Assembly: GCF_019424165.1 (NCBI RefSeq)
Contig: NZ_JAHZAA010000031.1
Span: 5,303-17,306 of the forward strand
Reading direction: 5' to 3'
Source: Desulfovibrio sp.
GTDB taxonomy: Bacteria > Desulfobacterota > Desulfovibrionia > Desulfovibrionales > Desulfovibrionaceae
DNA: 12,004 nucleotides
Of the stretch, positions 1-7,137 are shown piece by piece. Each line of letters starts with the position of its first letter. The first letter of the stretch is position 1. A program made the translations under genes and the position numbers. A model generated the notes under the pieces. That model was not told the origin of the DNA and ran no database searches. It was given only the letters and a program-made list of their open reading frames with translations.

Positions 1-1
1 T

Positions 2-364
2 TCCAAATGTACAACGGTTTCGTCTCTTAAAGTGGCCCTTGAAGCTTTTGATCGCCCCGTGCGTCTTTTGTGTGGTGGAAAATTCAAGGGCGGCGATCTT
101 GCCGGGCTGGCGGATCTCGTCAAAAACCGTGTCAGCGAAGTGGCTCTTTTCGGGGCTGGCAGGGAGCATTTTGAACGCGCATGGCAGGGTCTTGTTCCCA
201 TGACCTGGCATGCCTCTCTTGAGCCTGCCGTAAAACATCTCGCTGCCTCGGCGCGCAGGGGCGATGTGGTGCTTATGGCCCCGGCCACCTCAAGTTTTGA
301 TCTTTACGCCAACTATGAAGAGCGTGGAAAGGATTTTAAGCGCATAGTGGGTAAGCTGTCATGA
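2..364 (+). CDS. murD: UDP-N-acetylmuramoyl-L-alanine--D-glutamate ligase (MurD), C-terminal part
   Basis: MurD is the cytoplasmic ATP-dependent ligase that adds D-glutamate to UDP-MurNAc-L-Ala. Only the last 120 residues are here; the reading frame is open to the left edge from base 2, so the start lies outside the window. The fragment is the C-terminal Rossmann-like domain of Mur ligases. It opens with SKCTT, which corresponds to the family's DSKATN substrate loop. LLCGGKFKGGDL follows at about residues 23-34, and near the end come APATSSFDLYANYEERGKDF, matching the usual SPAxASFDxFxNFExRGxxF block. The stop TGA (362-364) overlaps the ftsW start as ATGA, which implies translational coupling. 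The next gene being ftsW supports the call. MurC and MurE are less likely because the C-terminal block is of MurD type. Confidence 0.95.
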   Translation, partial: SKCTTVSSLKVALEAFDRPVRLLCGGKFKGGDLAGLADLVKNRVSEVALFGAGREHFERAWQGLVPMTWHASLEPAVKHLAASARRGDVVLMAPATSSFDLYANYEERGKDFKRIVGKLS

Positions 365-1542
365 AAAACGCTTTTGCCGCAAAAGCCAAAACCAACAAGG
401 CGCACAGCGCCATGGGCCGGGCCACGGAAAAAGGCCCCTTTGCGCCTTTTGACTGGTGGCTGTTTGCGATTATGCTCATTATCCTGGCCATTGGTCTTGT
501 TATGGTGCTTTCGGCCAGCGGCATAGTGGCAGAGCAGGTCAATGGCGATAAATACTATTTTTTCAAGCGTCAGGTACTGTTTGCCCTGTTGGGGGGCATA
601 GCCCTGTGGGGTGCGGCCCTCATGCCGCGTCAGTGGCTGTACCGCTTGCAGTATCCGGCTCTTTTTCTGGCCCTTTTGCTTTTGTTGGTGACCCTTTCAC
701 CTCTGGCTCCTGCCATTAACGGCGCCAAAAGGTGGATTCCCTTGGGGCCGGTGAATATCCAGCCAATGGAATTCGTCAAGATTGCCCTTGCCCTGTACCT
801 GGCGTATTTCATGAGTTCCAAGCAGGACCTCATCAAAACCTTCAGCCGCGGCGTCATACCCCCGTTCGCGGTGACGGGTCTGTTTTGTTTCTTGCTGTTG
901 CTTCAGCCTGACTTCGGCAGCGCCGTTGTACTTGCCAGTATCCTGTTTTTCATGTGCGTGGCTGGCGGAACCCGTTTTGTCTATCTTTTCTTCTCTCTGG
1001 CATTGGCCTGCGGGGGGGCCATGGCACTGGCCATTTCTTCTCCGTACCGTCTACGCCGCCTGCTGGCCTTTCTTGACCCTTTTCAGGACGCCCACAATAC
1101 CGGGTATCAGCTTGTGCAGTCTCTGCTGGCTATCGGTTCGGGCAGTTTTTTTGGTGTCGGTGTAGGAGCCAGCAAGCAGAAAATGTTCTATCTGCCTGAA
1201 GCGCACAACGACTTTATCATGGCGGTGCTGGCCGAAGAAATGGGCTTTGTGGGCATGAGCGTGGTCATGGTGCTTTTTGGTCTGCTGTTTTGGCGCTGTT
1301 ACAGAATTATTCAGGGGCAGCGCAACCTGCGTGACCGCTTTACTGCTTTCGGCCTTACCACCATACTTGCCATGGGCGCGGTCATGAATCTTGCCGTGGT
1401 TATGGGGGTAGCGCCACCCAAGGGCGTACCCATGCCCCTCATGAGCTACGGGGGCAGTAACCTGCTTGCGACCATGCTTTGCGTGGGACTGCTTATGAAC
1501 TTTTCACGAACGGCGGACACATGGACATCAACATCCTCCTGA
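361..1542 (+). CDS. ftsW: Septal peptidoglycan polymerase FtsW (SEDS family)
   Basis: FtsW is the integral-membrane glycosyltransferase that polymerises lipid II at the division septum together with its class b PBP partner. The protein has 393 residues. A basic cytoplasmic N-terminus of about 30 residues precedes multiple membrane segments, for example at about 33-54, 70-88, 97-115, 138-151, 170-200, 205-225, 296-313 and 328-350. SEDS hallmarks are visible: NGAKRWIPLG (120-129), QPDFGSA (182-188), GVGASKQKMFYLPEAHNDFI (267-286) and PPKGVPMPLMSYGGSN (352-367). Asp284 in the AHNDF motif aligns with the catalytic Asp of SEDS polymerases. The ATG at 361 overlaps the murD stop and has only a weak Shine-Dalgarno, so coupling is likely. 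RodA is the alternative, but the position between murD and murG favours FtsW. The gene ends inside the murG start region. Confidence 0.97.
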   Translation: MKNAFAAKAKTNKAHSAMGRATEKGPFAPFDWWLFAIMLIILAIGLVMVLSASGIVAEQVNGDKYYFFKRQVLFALLGGIALWGAALMPRQWLYRLQYPALFLALLLLLVTLSPLAPAINGAKRWIPLGPVNIQPMEFVKIALALYLAYFMSSKQDLIKTFSRGVIPPFAVTGLFCFLLLLQPDFGSAVVLASILFFMCVAGGTRFVYLFFSLALACGGAMALAISSPYRLRRLLAFLDPFQDAHNTGYQLVQSLLAIGSGSFFGVGVGASKQKMFYLPEAHNDFIMAVLAEEMGFVGMSVVMVLFGLLFWRCYRIIQGQRNLRDRFTAFGLTTILAMGAVMNLAVVMGVAPPKGVPMPLMSYGGSNLLATMLCVGLLMNFSRTADTWTSTSS

Positions 1543-2597
1543 CCACAGGCGGCACAGGCGGCCATATTTTTCCCGCTCTGGCCGTTGCCGAAGAGATTCG
1601 GCGGAAATACCCTCAGGCCAGGCTGCTTTTTGTAGGTTCGCTCTACGGGCCTGAAGCCCGTTTGGCCCGCGTGGCAAATATTCCTTTTGAGGGCCTGCCT
1701 GTGCGCGGTTTTTTGGGGCGGGGCCTGAAGGCTGTGGAGGCCGGTATGCGCATGACCTGGGCCGTTGGCAAGGCCGTTGGCATTGTCCGGCGTTTCAGGC
1801 CTGACGTGGTGGCAGGTTTCGGCAGTTATGCCGCCTTTGCGCCCATGCTGGCCGGACGGATGTTGGGCGTGCCGATCATGCTGCATGAGCAGAACGCCAT
1901 CGCCGGGGCCAGCAACCGTGTGTTGGCGCGTCTGGCGCAGCGTATCTGCCTTTCTTTGCCGGACACCAGAGGCTTTGATCCCGCCAAGTGCGTTCTGACA
2001 GGCAACCCCGTGCGCGCCGGAGTGAGCGAAGCCGGGCGGTTGCCACGTGCTCGCGGGGCCAGGCGTCTGCTGGTGATGGGCGGCTCGCAGGGGGCGCACG
2101 CCCTGAACATGTTTATTGTGGAACACCTTTCTGCCTTCAAGGCTGCCGGTGTGGATATTCGTCACCAGACAGGCGTTGCGGACGAACAGGCCGTGCGCGA
2201 TGCCTACATTGCTGCAGGGTATGACGCTTCCGCGGTTACGGCGTTTATTGATGATATGGCAGCGGCCTATGCCTGGGCTGACGTGGCCCTGTGCCGTTCG
2301 GGAGCGACCACTGTGGCGGAACTGTGCGCCGCCGGCTTGCCTTCGGTTCTGGTTCCTTTTCCCTATGCGGTTCACGACCACCAGACTCGCAATGCCGAAG
2401 TCTTGGCGCAAGGTGGAGCGGCCATTCTTGTACCGGAGCCGCGCATGATGGAAGAAAACCTTGCCCAGACGCTTGTCGGCCTGCTCAACGACAGCGGCGA
2501 GCGTACACGCATGTCGGCTGCCGCTCTTGCCGCAGCCCGGCCCGATGCCGCCAGCCGTGTGGTTTCTGTTTTGGAAGAGATAGCCCGTCTGCGCTGA
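1521..2597 (+). CDS. murG: Undecaprenyldiphospho-muramoylpentapeptide beta-N-acetylglucosaminyltransferase (MurG)
   Basis: MurG is a peripheral membrane GT28/GT-B enzyme that transfers GlcNAc from UDP-GlcNAc onto lipid I to make lipid II. I choose the ATG at 1521, giving 358 residues, a normal family length. An upstream in-frame start at 1479 would add 14 residues before the universal N-terminal GGTGGH glycine loop. Motifs are GGTGGH (10-15), GFGSYAAFAPMLAG (99-112), HEQNAIAGASNRVLA (122-136), GGSQGA (187-192) and CRSGATTVAELCAAGLPSVL (258-277), with DHQTRNA (286-292) in the UDP-GlcNAc site. Glu267 is in the position of the ribose-binding Glu. The start lies within ftsW, overlapping it by 22 nt, and has only a weak GGCGGA-like binding site, so translation is probably coupled to ftsW. 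Confidence 0.96.
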   Translation: MDINILLTTGGTGGHIFPALAVAEEIRRKYPQARLLFVGSLYGPEARLARVANIPFEGLPVRGFLGRGLKAVEAGMRMTWAVGKAVGIVRRFRPDVVAGFGSYAAFAPMLAGRMLGVPIMLHEQNAIAGASNRVLARLAQRICLSLPDTRGFDPAKCVLTGNPVRAGVSEAGRLPRARGARRLLVMGGSQGAHALNMFIVEHLSAFKAAGVDIRHQTGVADEQAVRDAYIAAGYDASAVTAFIDDMAAAYAWADVALCRSGATTVAELCAAGLPSVLVPFPYAVHDHQTRNAEVLAQGGAAILVPEPRMMEENLAQTLVGLLNDSGERTRMSAAALAAARPDAASRVVSVLEEIARLR

Positions 2598-2668
2598 AAG
2601 CGGTTGCGGGATGTTTTTATGGCGGACTGCCGCCTGTGAATTATCTAGACATTCTTTAAAGGTAACGC

Positions 2669-4042
2669 ATGAACAGCAAGATTCGGCACATCCACATGGT
2701 GGGCATTGGCGGCGCGGGCATGAGCGGCATTGCCGAGGTACTGCTCAATCTCAAATACGAAATTTCCGGTTCGGATATGAGCGACTCGGCCGTTGTTCGG
2801 CATCTGCGTAACCTGGGCGCACGTATTGCGGTCGGGCATGCGGCAGAAAACGTGGGTGACGTGCAGGTGCTGGTCAAGTCCACAGCCATCAGCGACGACA
2901 ATCCCGAGCTTGTGGAGGCCCGCAAGCGCAATATCGCCATTATCCCCCGCGCTGAAATGCTGGCTGAGCTTATGCGTCTGCGTCAGGGCATAGCCATTGC
3001 GGGTACGCACGGCAAAACCACGACAACATCGCTTACTGCTTCGATTTTTGATGAGGCCGGCCTTGACCCCACTGTCATCATCGGCGGGCGCCTCAACGTT
3101 TACGGAGCCAATGCCCATCTTGGGCATGGGGAATACCTGATTGCGGAGGCCGACGAATCTGACGGGTCGTTTCTTTGCCTGTTGCCCATTATCAACGTGG
3201 TGACAAACGTGGACGAGGATCACCTGGACCACTACAAAACGCGGGAAGCCATAGACAGTGCCTTTGTGCAGTTTATGAACAATGTGCCGTTCTACGGCCT
3301 GAACATTGTTTGTGGAGATGACCCCGGCGTGCTGGAACTTTTGCCGCGGGTAAAGCGTCCGGTGCTTACCTATGGTTTTGCGGAGGATAACGCCCTGCGC
3401 GCTGTGCCGCTGGAAAGCGGCAGGATCAGCCGTTTCCAGGTTTGGTTGCATGATGAAAAACTGGGCGAAGTCAGCCTGCCGCAGCCGGGTCGCCACAATA
3501 TTCTCAATGCGCTTGCCTCTATTGGCGCTGCCATGGAGGTGGGCATCAGCTTTGAAAAATGTGCCGCCGGTTTGTGTGGATTCAAGGGTGTGGGACGTCG
3601 CTTTGAATTTAAAGGCGAAAAACAGGGGATTACTGTGGTGGATGATTACGGCCACCACCCTGCTGAAATCGCCGCAACCCTTGCCACTGCCCGCCAGGTT
3701 TTCGAAGGCAGGCGTATTGTGGCGGCATTTCAGCCGCACCGCTTCAGCCGCACCGAAGCCCACTTTGGCGAGTTTTGCAAGGTTTTCAACAATGTTGACC
3801 AGTTGCTGCTGACGGAAATTTACGCGGCCTCTGAAAATCCCATCCCTGGCGTTTCGGGGCAAAGCCTGGCGCAGGGAATTCGTCAGGTATCATCAACACC
3901 TGTGGAATATTTTCAGACGCTGGATGACCTTGCCCGGGCATTGCCGGACATTCTGCGGGCAGGGGATGTACTGCTGACCCTCGGGGCGGGCAATATAACC
4001 CGTTTGGGCCCGACATGGCTGGAAGGGCTTGACCATGCGTGA
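2669..4042 (+). CDS. murC: UDP-N-acetylmuramate--L-alanine ligase (MurC)
   Basis: MurC is the cytoplasmic ligase that adds L-alanine to UDP-MurNAc with ATP, the first peptide-building step. It has 457 residues, typical for the family. The N-terminal Rossmann domain shows the UDP-binding loop VGIGGAGMSGIAEVL (11-25). The central ATPase domain has the P-loop AGTHGKTTTTSL (111-122, Lys116), EADESDGSF (160-168) and NVDEDHLDHY (180-189). The C-terminal domain has GVGRRFEFKGE (307-317), DDYGHHPAEI (325-334) and FQPHRFSRT (354-362). These are MurC rather than Mpl signatures, and the dcw position agrees. The ATG is preceded by AAAGG at 2658-2662. The gene begins 71 nt after murG, the longest gap inside the mur run. 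Confidence 0.97.
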   Translation: MNSKIRHIHMVGIGGAGMSGIAEVLLNLKYEISGSDMSDSAVVRHLRNLGARIAVGHAAENVGDVQVLVKSTAISDDNPELVEARKRNIAIIPRAEMLAELMRLRQGIAIAGTHGKTTTTSLTASIFDEAGLDPTVIIGGRLNVYGANAHLGHGEYLIAEADESDGSFLCLLPIINVVTNVDEDHLDHYKTREAIDSAFVQFMNNVPFYGLNIVCGDDPGVLELLPRVKRPVLTYGFAEDNALRAVPLESGRISRFQVWLHDEKLGEVSLPQPGRHNILNALASIGAAMEVGISFEKCAAGLCGFKGVGRRFEFKGEKQGITVVDDYGHHPAEIAATLATARQVFEGRRIVAAFQPHRFSRTEAHFGEFCKVFNNVDQLLLTEIYAASENPIPGVSGQSLAQGIRQVSSTPVEYFQTLDDLARALPDILRAGDVLLTLGAGNITRLGPTWLEGLDHA

Positions 4043-4925
4043 GATCGCTTCGCCGCAACTTGCCCAGCGCACAACGCTGCGTCTTGGCGGGACAGCTATT
4101 GCAGAGCTGATTCTTGAAGGCCCCGAGGATATTGCGCCGCTGTCGCGCCGTTTGCGCGCTTTGGGAGGGACCCCGGTCGTTTTGGGTGCCGGAAGCAATA
4201 TTCTGGCCCAGGATGGTGACTTGCCGCTGGTTCTGATCCGGCCGCTTTTCATGCAGGGGCCGGAGGTGACGGGTGAAGAAGAGGGCAGGGTGCTTGTACG
4301 CGCCGGAGCGGGAGTACCCCTGCCGAGGCTTTTGCGTTTTTGCGCGGAGCAGGGACTGGCGGGACTTGAAGGGCTTGTGGGCATACCGGGTACCGTCGGT
4401 GGAGCCGTAGCCATGAATGCTGGTTCGTTTGGTGTTGAAACATGTGAAATGATTGAAAATGTGTTGATAGCCGATGGCAGTGGGGTGCGCACTGTTGCAT
4501 CCAGCGCGTTGCAGTATGCCTACCGCAGCCTGTGTATTGATGAGAAAAAGAATGATTTTATCGTCTTGGAAGCCACATTTGGCTTGACCAGAGCAGCGAG
4601 GGATGGCATCACTAATCGCATGCGTCACAACTTTTTTGAGAAAAAGTCTAAACAACCTGTGACGGCCTGGAGCGCTGGCTGCGTATTCAAAAATCCCTCT
4701 GCGGAAATGCCTGCCGGCAAGCTTCTTGATCAGGCGGGATTCAAAGGAAAAAAAATGGGCGGCATGGCCTTTTCAACCCTGCACGCCAACTTCATGATCA
4801 ATGAGGGCAGAGGTAGCGCGAAAGCGGCCCTGGCCTTGTTGCAAGAGGCAAGAGAAACTGTGCGGGAACGGTTCGGTGTAGTGCTTGAGCCCGAAGTCAG
4901 GATTATTCCATGCCTCTTCCCTTGA
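4035..4925 (+). CDS. murB: UDP-N-acetylenolpyruvoylglucosamine reductase (MurB)
   Basis: MurB is a cytoplasmic FAD flavoenzyme that uses NADPH to reduce UDP-GlcNAc-enolpyruvate to UDP-MurNAc. I take the ATG at 4035, seven bases after GGAAGGG (4021-4027), giving 296 residues. A TTG at 4029 would add only two residues. FAD-domain motifs are GAGSNIL (51-57) and GIPGTVGGAVAMNAG (116-130). Substrate-domain motifs are YRS (163-165), AGKLLDQAGFKG (227-238), HANFMINEG (250-258) and EPEVRIIP (285-292). The length and the short loop pattern fit the type II MurBs. The usual GSxFKNP proton-donor motif reads GCVFKNP, with Cys216 (codon TGC at 4680) in place of the Ser. The gene overlaps murC by 8 nt and ftsQ by 16 nt. 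In E. coli the ddl gene sits at this point of the cluster. Confidence 0.96.
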   Translation: MREIASPQLAQRTTLRLGGTAIAELILEGPEDIAPLSRRLRALGGTPVVLGAGSNILAQDGDLPLVLIRPLFMQGPEVTGEEEGRVLVRAGAGVPLPRLLRFCAEQGLAGLEGLVGIPGTVGGAVAMNAGSFGVETCEMIENVLIADGSGVRTVASSALQYAYRSLCIDEKKNDFIVLEATFGLTRAARDGITNRMRHNFFEKKSKQPVTAWSAGCVFKNPSAEMPAGKLLDQAGFKGKKMGGMAFSTLHANFMINEGRGSAKAALALLQEARETVRERFGVVLEPEVRIIPCLFP

Positions 4926-5797
4926 AAAAAAGCGCCCGCAAGTCCCGCAACGCGTACACGCGCGCCGCTGTGACGGGCAAAGGCAAAAAATCCGCAAAGC
5001 TTCGCATGCCGGCCTTTATGGCGGTGATTTTAAGCAAGCTGCGCGGGCTGGGTGGATTGAAAAGCCTGGCTGCCGTTACTGTGCTGCTGATCGGTCTGGG
5101 AGCCGTGCTTTCCGGTGTGTGCTTTGCATCGCTATGGCTGTACAACAAAGCCGTAACCAGCGACTTTTTTATCACCCGTCATGTAGATGTGGCCGGCAAT
5201 GTACGTCTTTCACGCGATATGGTGTTGCAGTACGGCGACCTTAAGGAAGGCGATAACAGCCTGGCCGTCAGCATTGCCAAAGTAGAACGCAATCTGCGTC
5301 AGACCCCCTGGGTAGAGGAAGTTTCGGTAAAACGCCTTTTGCCCGACAGATTTGTGATAAAACTGAAGGAGCGGATGCCCTCCTTCTGGGTGCACAAGGA
5401 AGGTACCCTGTATTACGCCAATGAGCGCGGCATGATTATCGCGCCAGTGGAAAGCAAGAACTTCCTGTCGCTCCCCACCTTGCGGGTGGAACCTGGGGCC
5501 GAAGACGCCATCCCCTTTCTCGCCCGCCTGATGAAAGACATCCAAAACGGTATGCTGCCAGTGGAGGCAGGAGCTATTGCCTCCATTACCCTGAGTCCCG
5601 GCAGAGGCCTTGAGGTGTACCTGGAAGACAGGGAAATGCGCCTCTCCATAGCCACTGACGACTGGGAAGGCAATTTGGCCCGGCTGGGAGTGACTTTGGG
5701 CGACCTGGCCCGGAGACATGAATTGCGCAATGTGCGTGAAGTTCGGGCAGTTAACGGCAATGTATGGGTTTTGCTTAATCAGGCCGTGAAAAACTGA
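4910..5797 (+). CDS. ftsQ: Cell division protein FtsQ
   Basis: FtsQ is a bitopic inner-membrane protein that links early and late divisome proteins through FtsB and FtsL. It has 295 residues. A strongly basic cytoplasmic N-terminus (1-50, rich in Lys and Arg) is followed by one membrane segment at about 52-77. A periplasmic POTRA domain follows at about 86-155, containing HVDVAGNVRLSRD (91-103) and TPWVEEVSVKRLLPDRFVI (132-150). The FtsQ/DivIB beta domain runs from about 156 to 290. The start ATG lies inside murB, giving a 16-nt overlap with only a weak GGA-type binding site, so coupling to murB is likely. Sequence conservation is low, as is normal for FtsQ, but topology, the POTRA motif and the position just before ftsA make the call firm. 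Confidence 0.93.
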   Translation: MPLPLKKSARKSRNAYTRAAVTGKGKKSAKLRMPAFMAVILSKLRGLGGLKSLAAVTVLLIGLGAVLSGVCFASLWLYNKAVTSDFFITRHVDVAGNVRLSRDMVLQYGDLKEGDNSLAVSIAKVERNLRQTPWVEEVSVKRLLPDRFVIKLKERMPSFWVHKEGTLYYANERGMIIAPVESKNFLSLPTLRVEPGAEDAIPFLARLMKDIQNGMLPVEAGAIASITLSPGRGLEVYLEDREMRLSIATDDWEGNLARLGVTLGDLARRHELRNVREVRAVNGNVWVLLNQAVKN

Positions 5798-5856
5798 TGC
5801 GGCGTGAACTATACGAGTGTGAAGAACAGGCGTTTCTAGGAGAATGGCATGAATAA
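5797..5856 (+). CDS. Possible 19-codon gene bridging ftsQ and ftsA
   Basis: A short open frame starts at an ATG that overlaps the ftsQ stop as TGATG. It ends with a TAA at 5854-5856, just inside the ftsA start (ATG at 5849). It would encode MRRELYECEEQAFLGEWHE, an acidic peptide with no family I recognise. It fills the otherwise empty ftsQ-ftsA gap almost exactly, and translating it would bring ribosomes to the ftsA start. It has no good binding site of its own; AGG at 5781-5783 is far upstream. It could equally be a chance frame in a 51-nt spacer. I see the frame and the overlaps; that it is translated is inference. Confidence 0.25.
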   Translation: MRRELYECEEQAFLGEWHE

Positions 5857-7084
5857 GTCCGAGCTCATCGTCGGTCTCGACATCGGCACCACAAAGATCT
5901 GCGCGGTGGTGGGTGAACTTACTGAGTCGGGCCTTGTTGATGTGGTGGGCATCGGCACCAGCGTTTCCACCGGCCTTCGTAAGGGCGTGGTGGTCAATAT
6001 CGAACAGACCGTGCAGTCCATACGCAAGGCTGTGGAAGATGCCGAACTCATGGCGGGCTGCGAAATCCACTCCGTCTATGTGGGTATTGCGGGCAGCCAC
6101 ATCATGGGCATCAACAGCCACGGCGTTATTGCCGTCAAGGGCGGCGAAGTCGCGCAAAGAGATATCGAGCGCGCACTGGACGCCGCCAGGGCTGTGGCTA
6201 TCCCCGCTGACCGCGAGGTGATCCACATCCTGCCGCAGGAATATATCGTTGATAACCAGCGCGGCATTGCCGACCCCCTGGGCATGGCTGGCGTACGCCT
6301 TGAAGTAAAGGTTCACATTGTCACCGGGGCCGTGTCTTCGGCGCAGAACATTGTGCGTTCCTGCCACCGCAGCCAGCTTGAAGTGTCTGATATCGCTCTT
6401 GAGTCTCTGGCTTCGGCCAAGGCTGTTCTTACTGAGGAAGAGCGCGAGATCGGCGTGGCACTGGTAGACCTTGGCGGCGGTACTACTGATATCGCTGTTT
6501 TTGCCAATGATGCCATCAAGCATACGGCTGTTCTGGCCCTGGGTGGACAAAACCTCTCCAACGACATTGCTTTTGGCCTGCGCACCCCCATTGCCTCGGC
6601 TGAAAAAATCAAGCTCAAGTATGGCTGCGCGCTTGCCGACCTTGTGCGGCACGATGAATTTATCGAAGTTCCCAGTGTGGGCGGGCGCGAACCGCGCCGT
6701 CTGTCGCGTCAGGTGCTTGCTGAAATTTGCGAACCGCGCATGGAGGAGATCCTCTATCTTGTGGACCAGACGCTTGTGCGTTCGGGCTACAAGGACATGA
6801 TCGGCGCAGGAGTTGTGCTCACCGGCGGCACCGCCCTTATGGAAGGCTGCCAGGAACTGGGCGAGCAGATTTTCAATCTGCCCACGCGTATCGGCTATCC
6901 GCGCAATGTGGGCGGCCTTAAGGATGTGGTTAACAGCCCCAAGTTTTCCACAGCAGTGGGCTTGTTGCGCTACGGCGCAGAAAAAGAAGTTTCCGGCCAG
7001 AAAAAGTTCACCACCAGAAGTGAGAGCGGCGTCTTTGATGGCGTGCTCGCTCGCATGAAAAAGTGGTTTGCTGATATTTCTTAA
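5849..7084 (+). CDS. ftsA: Cell division protein FtsA
   Basis: FtsA is the actin-like ATPase that anchors FtsZ filaments to the cytoplasmic membrane and recruits later divisome proteins. It has 411 residues, a normal length. Actin-fold motifs are the phosphate-1 loop GLDIGTTKICAVVGE (9-23), phosphate-2 LVDLGGGTTDIAVF (205-218) and the adenosine loop GAGVVLTGGTALMEG (319-333). The 1C (SHS2) subdomain falls at about 84-160. The last residues, VLARMKKWFADI (399-410), form the short amphipathic helix used as a membrane anchor. A strong site, AGGAGA (5838-5843), precedes the ATG. The gene lies 51 nt after ftsQ and 53 nt before ftsZ, as expected for the FtsA-FtsZ pair. Confidence 0.97.
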   Translation: MNKSELIVGLDIGTTKICAVVGELTESGLVDVVGIGTSVSTGLRKGVVVNIEQTVQSIRKAVEDAELMAGCEIHSVYVGIAGSHIMGINSHGVIAVKGGEVAQRDIERALDAARAVAIPADREVIHILPQEYIVDNQRGIADPLGMAGVRLEVKVHIVTGAVSSAQNIVRSCHRSQLEVSDIALESLASAKAVLTEEEREIGVALVDLGGGTTDIAVFANDAIKHTAVLALGGQNLSNDIAFGLRTPIASAEKIKLKYGCALADLVRHDEFIEVPSVGGREPRRLSRQVLAEICEPRMEEILYLVDQTLVRSGYKDMIGAGVVLTGGTALMEGCQELGEQIFNLPTRIGYPRNVGGLKDVVNSPKFSTAVGLLRYGAEKEVSGQKKFTTRSESGVFDGVLARMKKWFADIS

Positions 7085-7092
7085 ACAAACGA

Positions 7093-7112
7093 CCTCAAAC
7101 GGGCATTTGAGG
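7093..7112 (+). promoter_or_regulatory. Perfect hairpin in the ftsA-ftsZ leader
   Basis: CCTCAAA (7093-7099) and TTTGAGG (7106-7112) form a perfect 7-bp stem with a 6-base loop. It lies 8 nt after the ftsA stop and 12 nt before the ftsZ ribosome binding site. No run of T follows, so it is not a classical terminator. It could protect or define the 5' end of a processed ftsZ message, act as a protein site, or modulate ftsZ translation. The pairing is visible; the role is inference. Confidence 0.45.
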
Positions 7113-7124
7113 ACTGGTTAAAAC

Positions 7125-7132
7125 AGGAGAGG
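7125..7132 (+). promoter_or_regulatory. Strong ribosome binding site of ftsZ
   Basis: AGGAGAGG lies 5 nt before the ftsZ ATG and is among the best Shine-Dalgarno matches in the window. It contrasts with the weak sites of the overlapping genes ftsW, murG and ftsQ. This fits the high FtsZ:FtsA ratio known in bacteria, and it fixes the ftsZ start. Confidence 0.8.
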
Positions 7133-7137
7133 AACCT

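Noticed and set aside
1446..2411. 321-codon open frame on the - strand opposite murG
   Set aside because: Overlaps ftsW and murG antisense; His/Gln-rich shadow composition.
2598..2668. Small hairpin GGCGG/CCGCC (2621-2634) in the murG-murC gap as a terminator
   Set aside because: Only 5 bp, no T run after it, and the murC gene continues the same cluster immediately downstream.
2645..3862. 405-codon open frame on the - strand opposite murC
   Set aside because: Antisense shadow of a strongly supported gene, with no recognisable domain.
5210..6652. 480-codon open frame on the - strand opposite ftsQ and ftsA
   Set aside because: It is antisense to two certain genes; composition is that of a shadow frame (His-rich, no family motifs), and it crosses gene borders.
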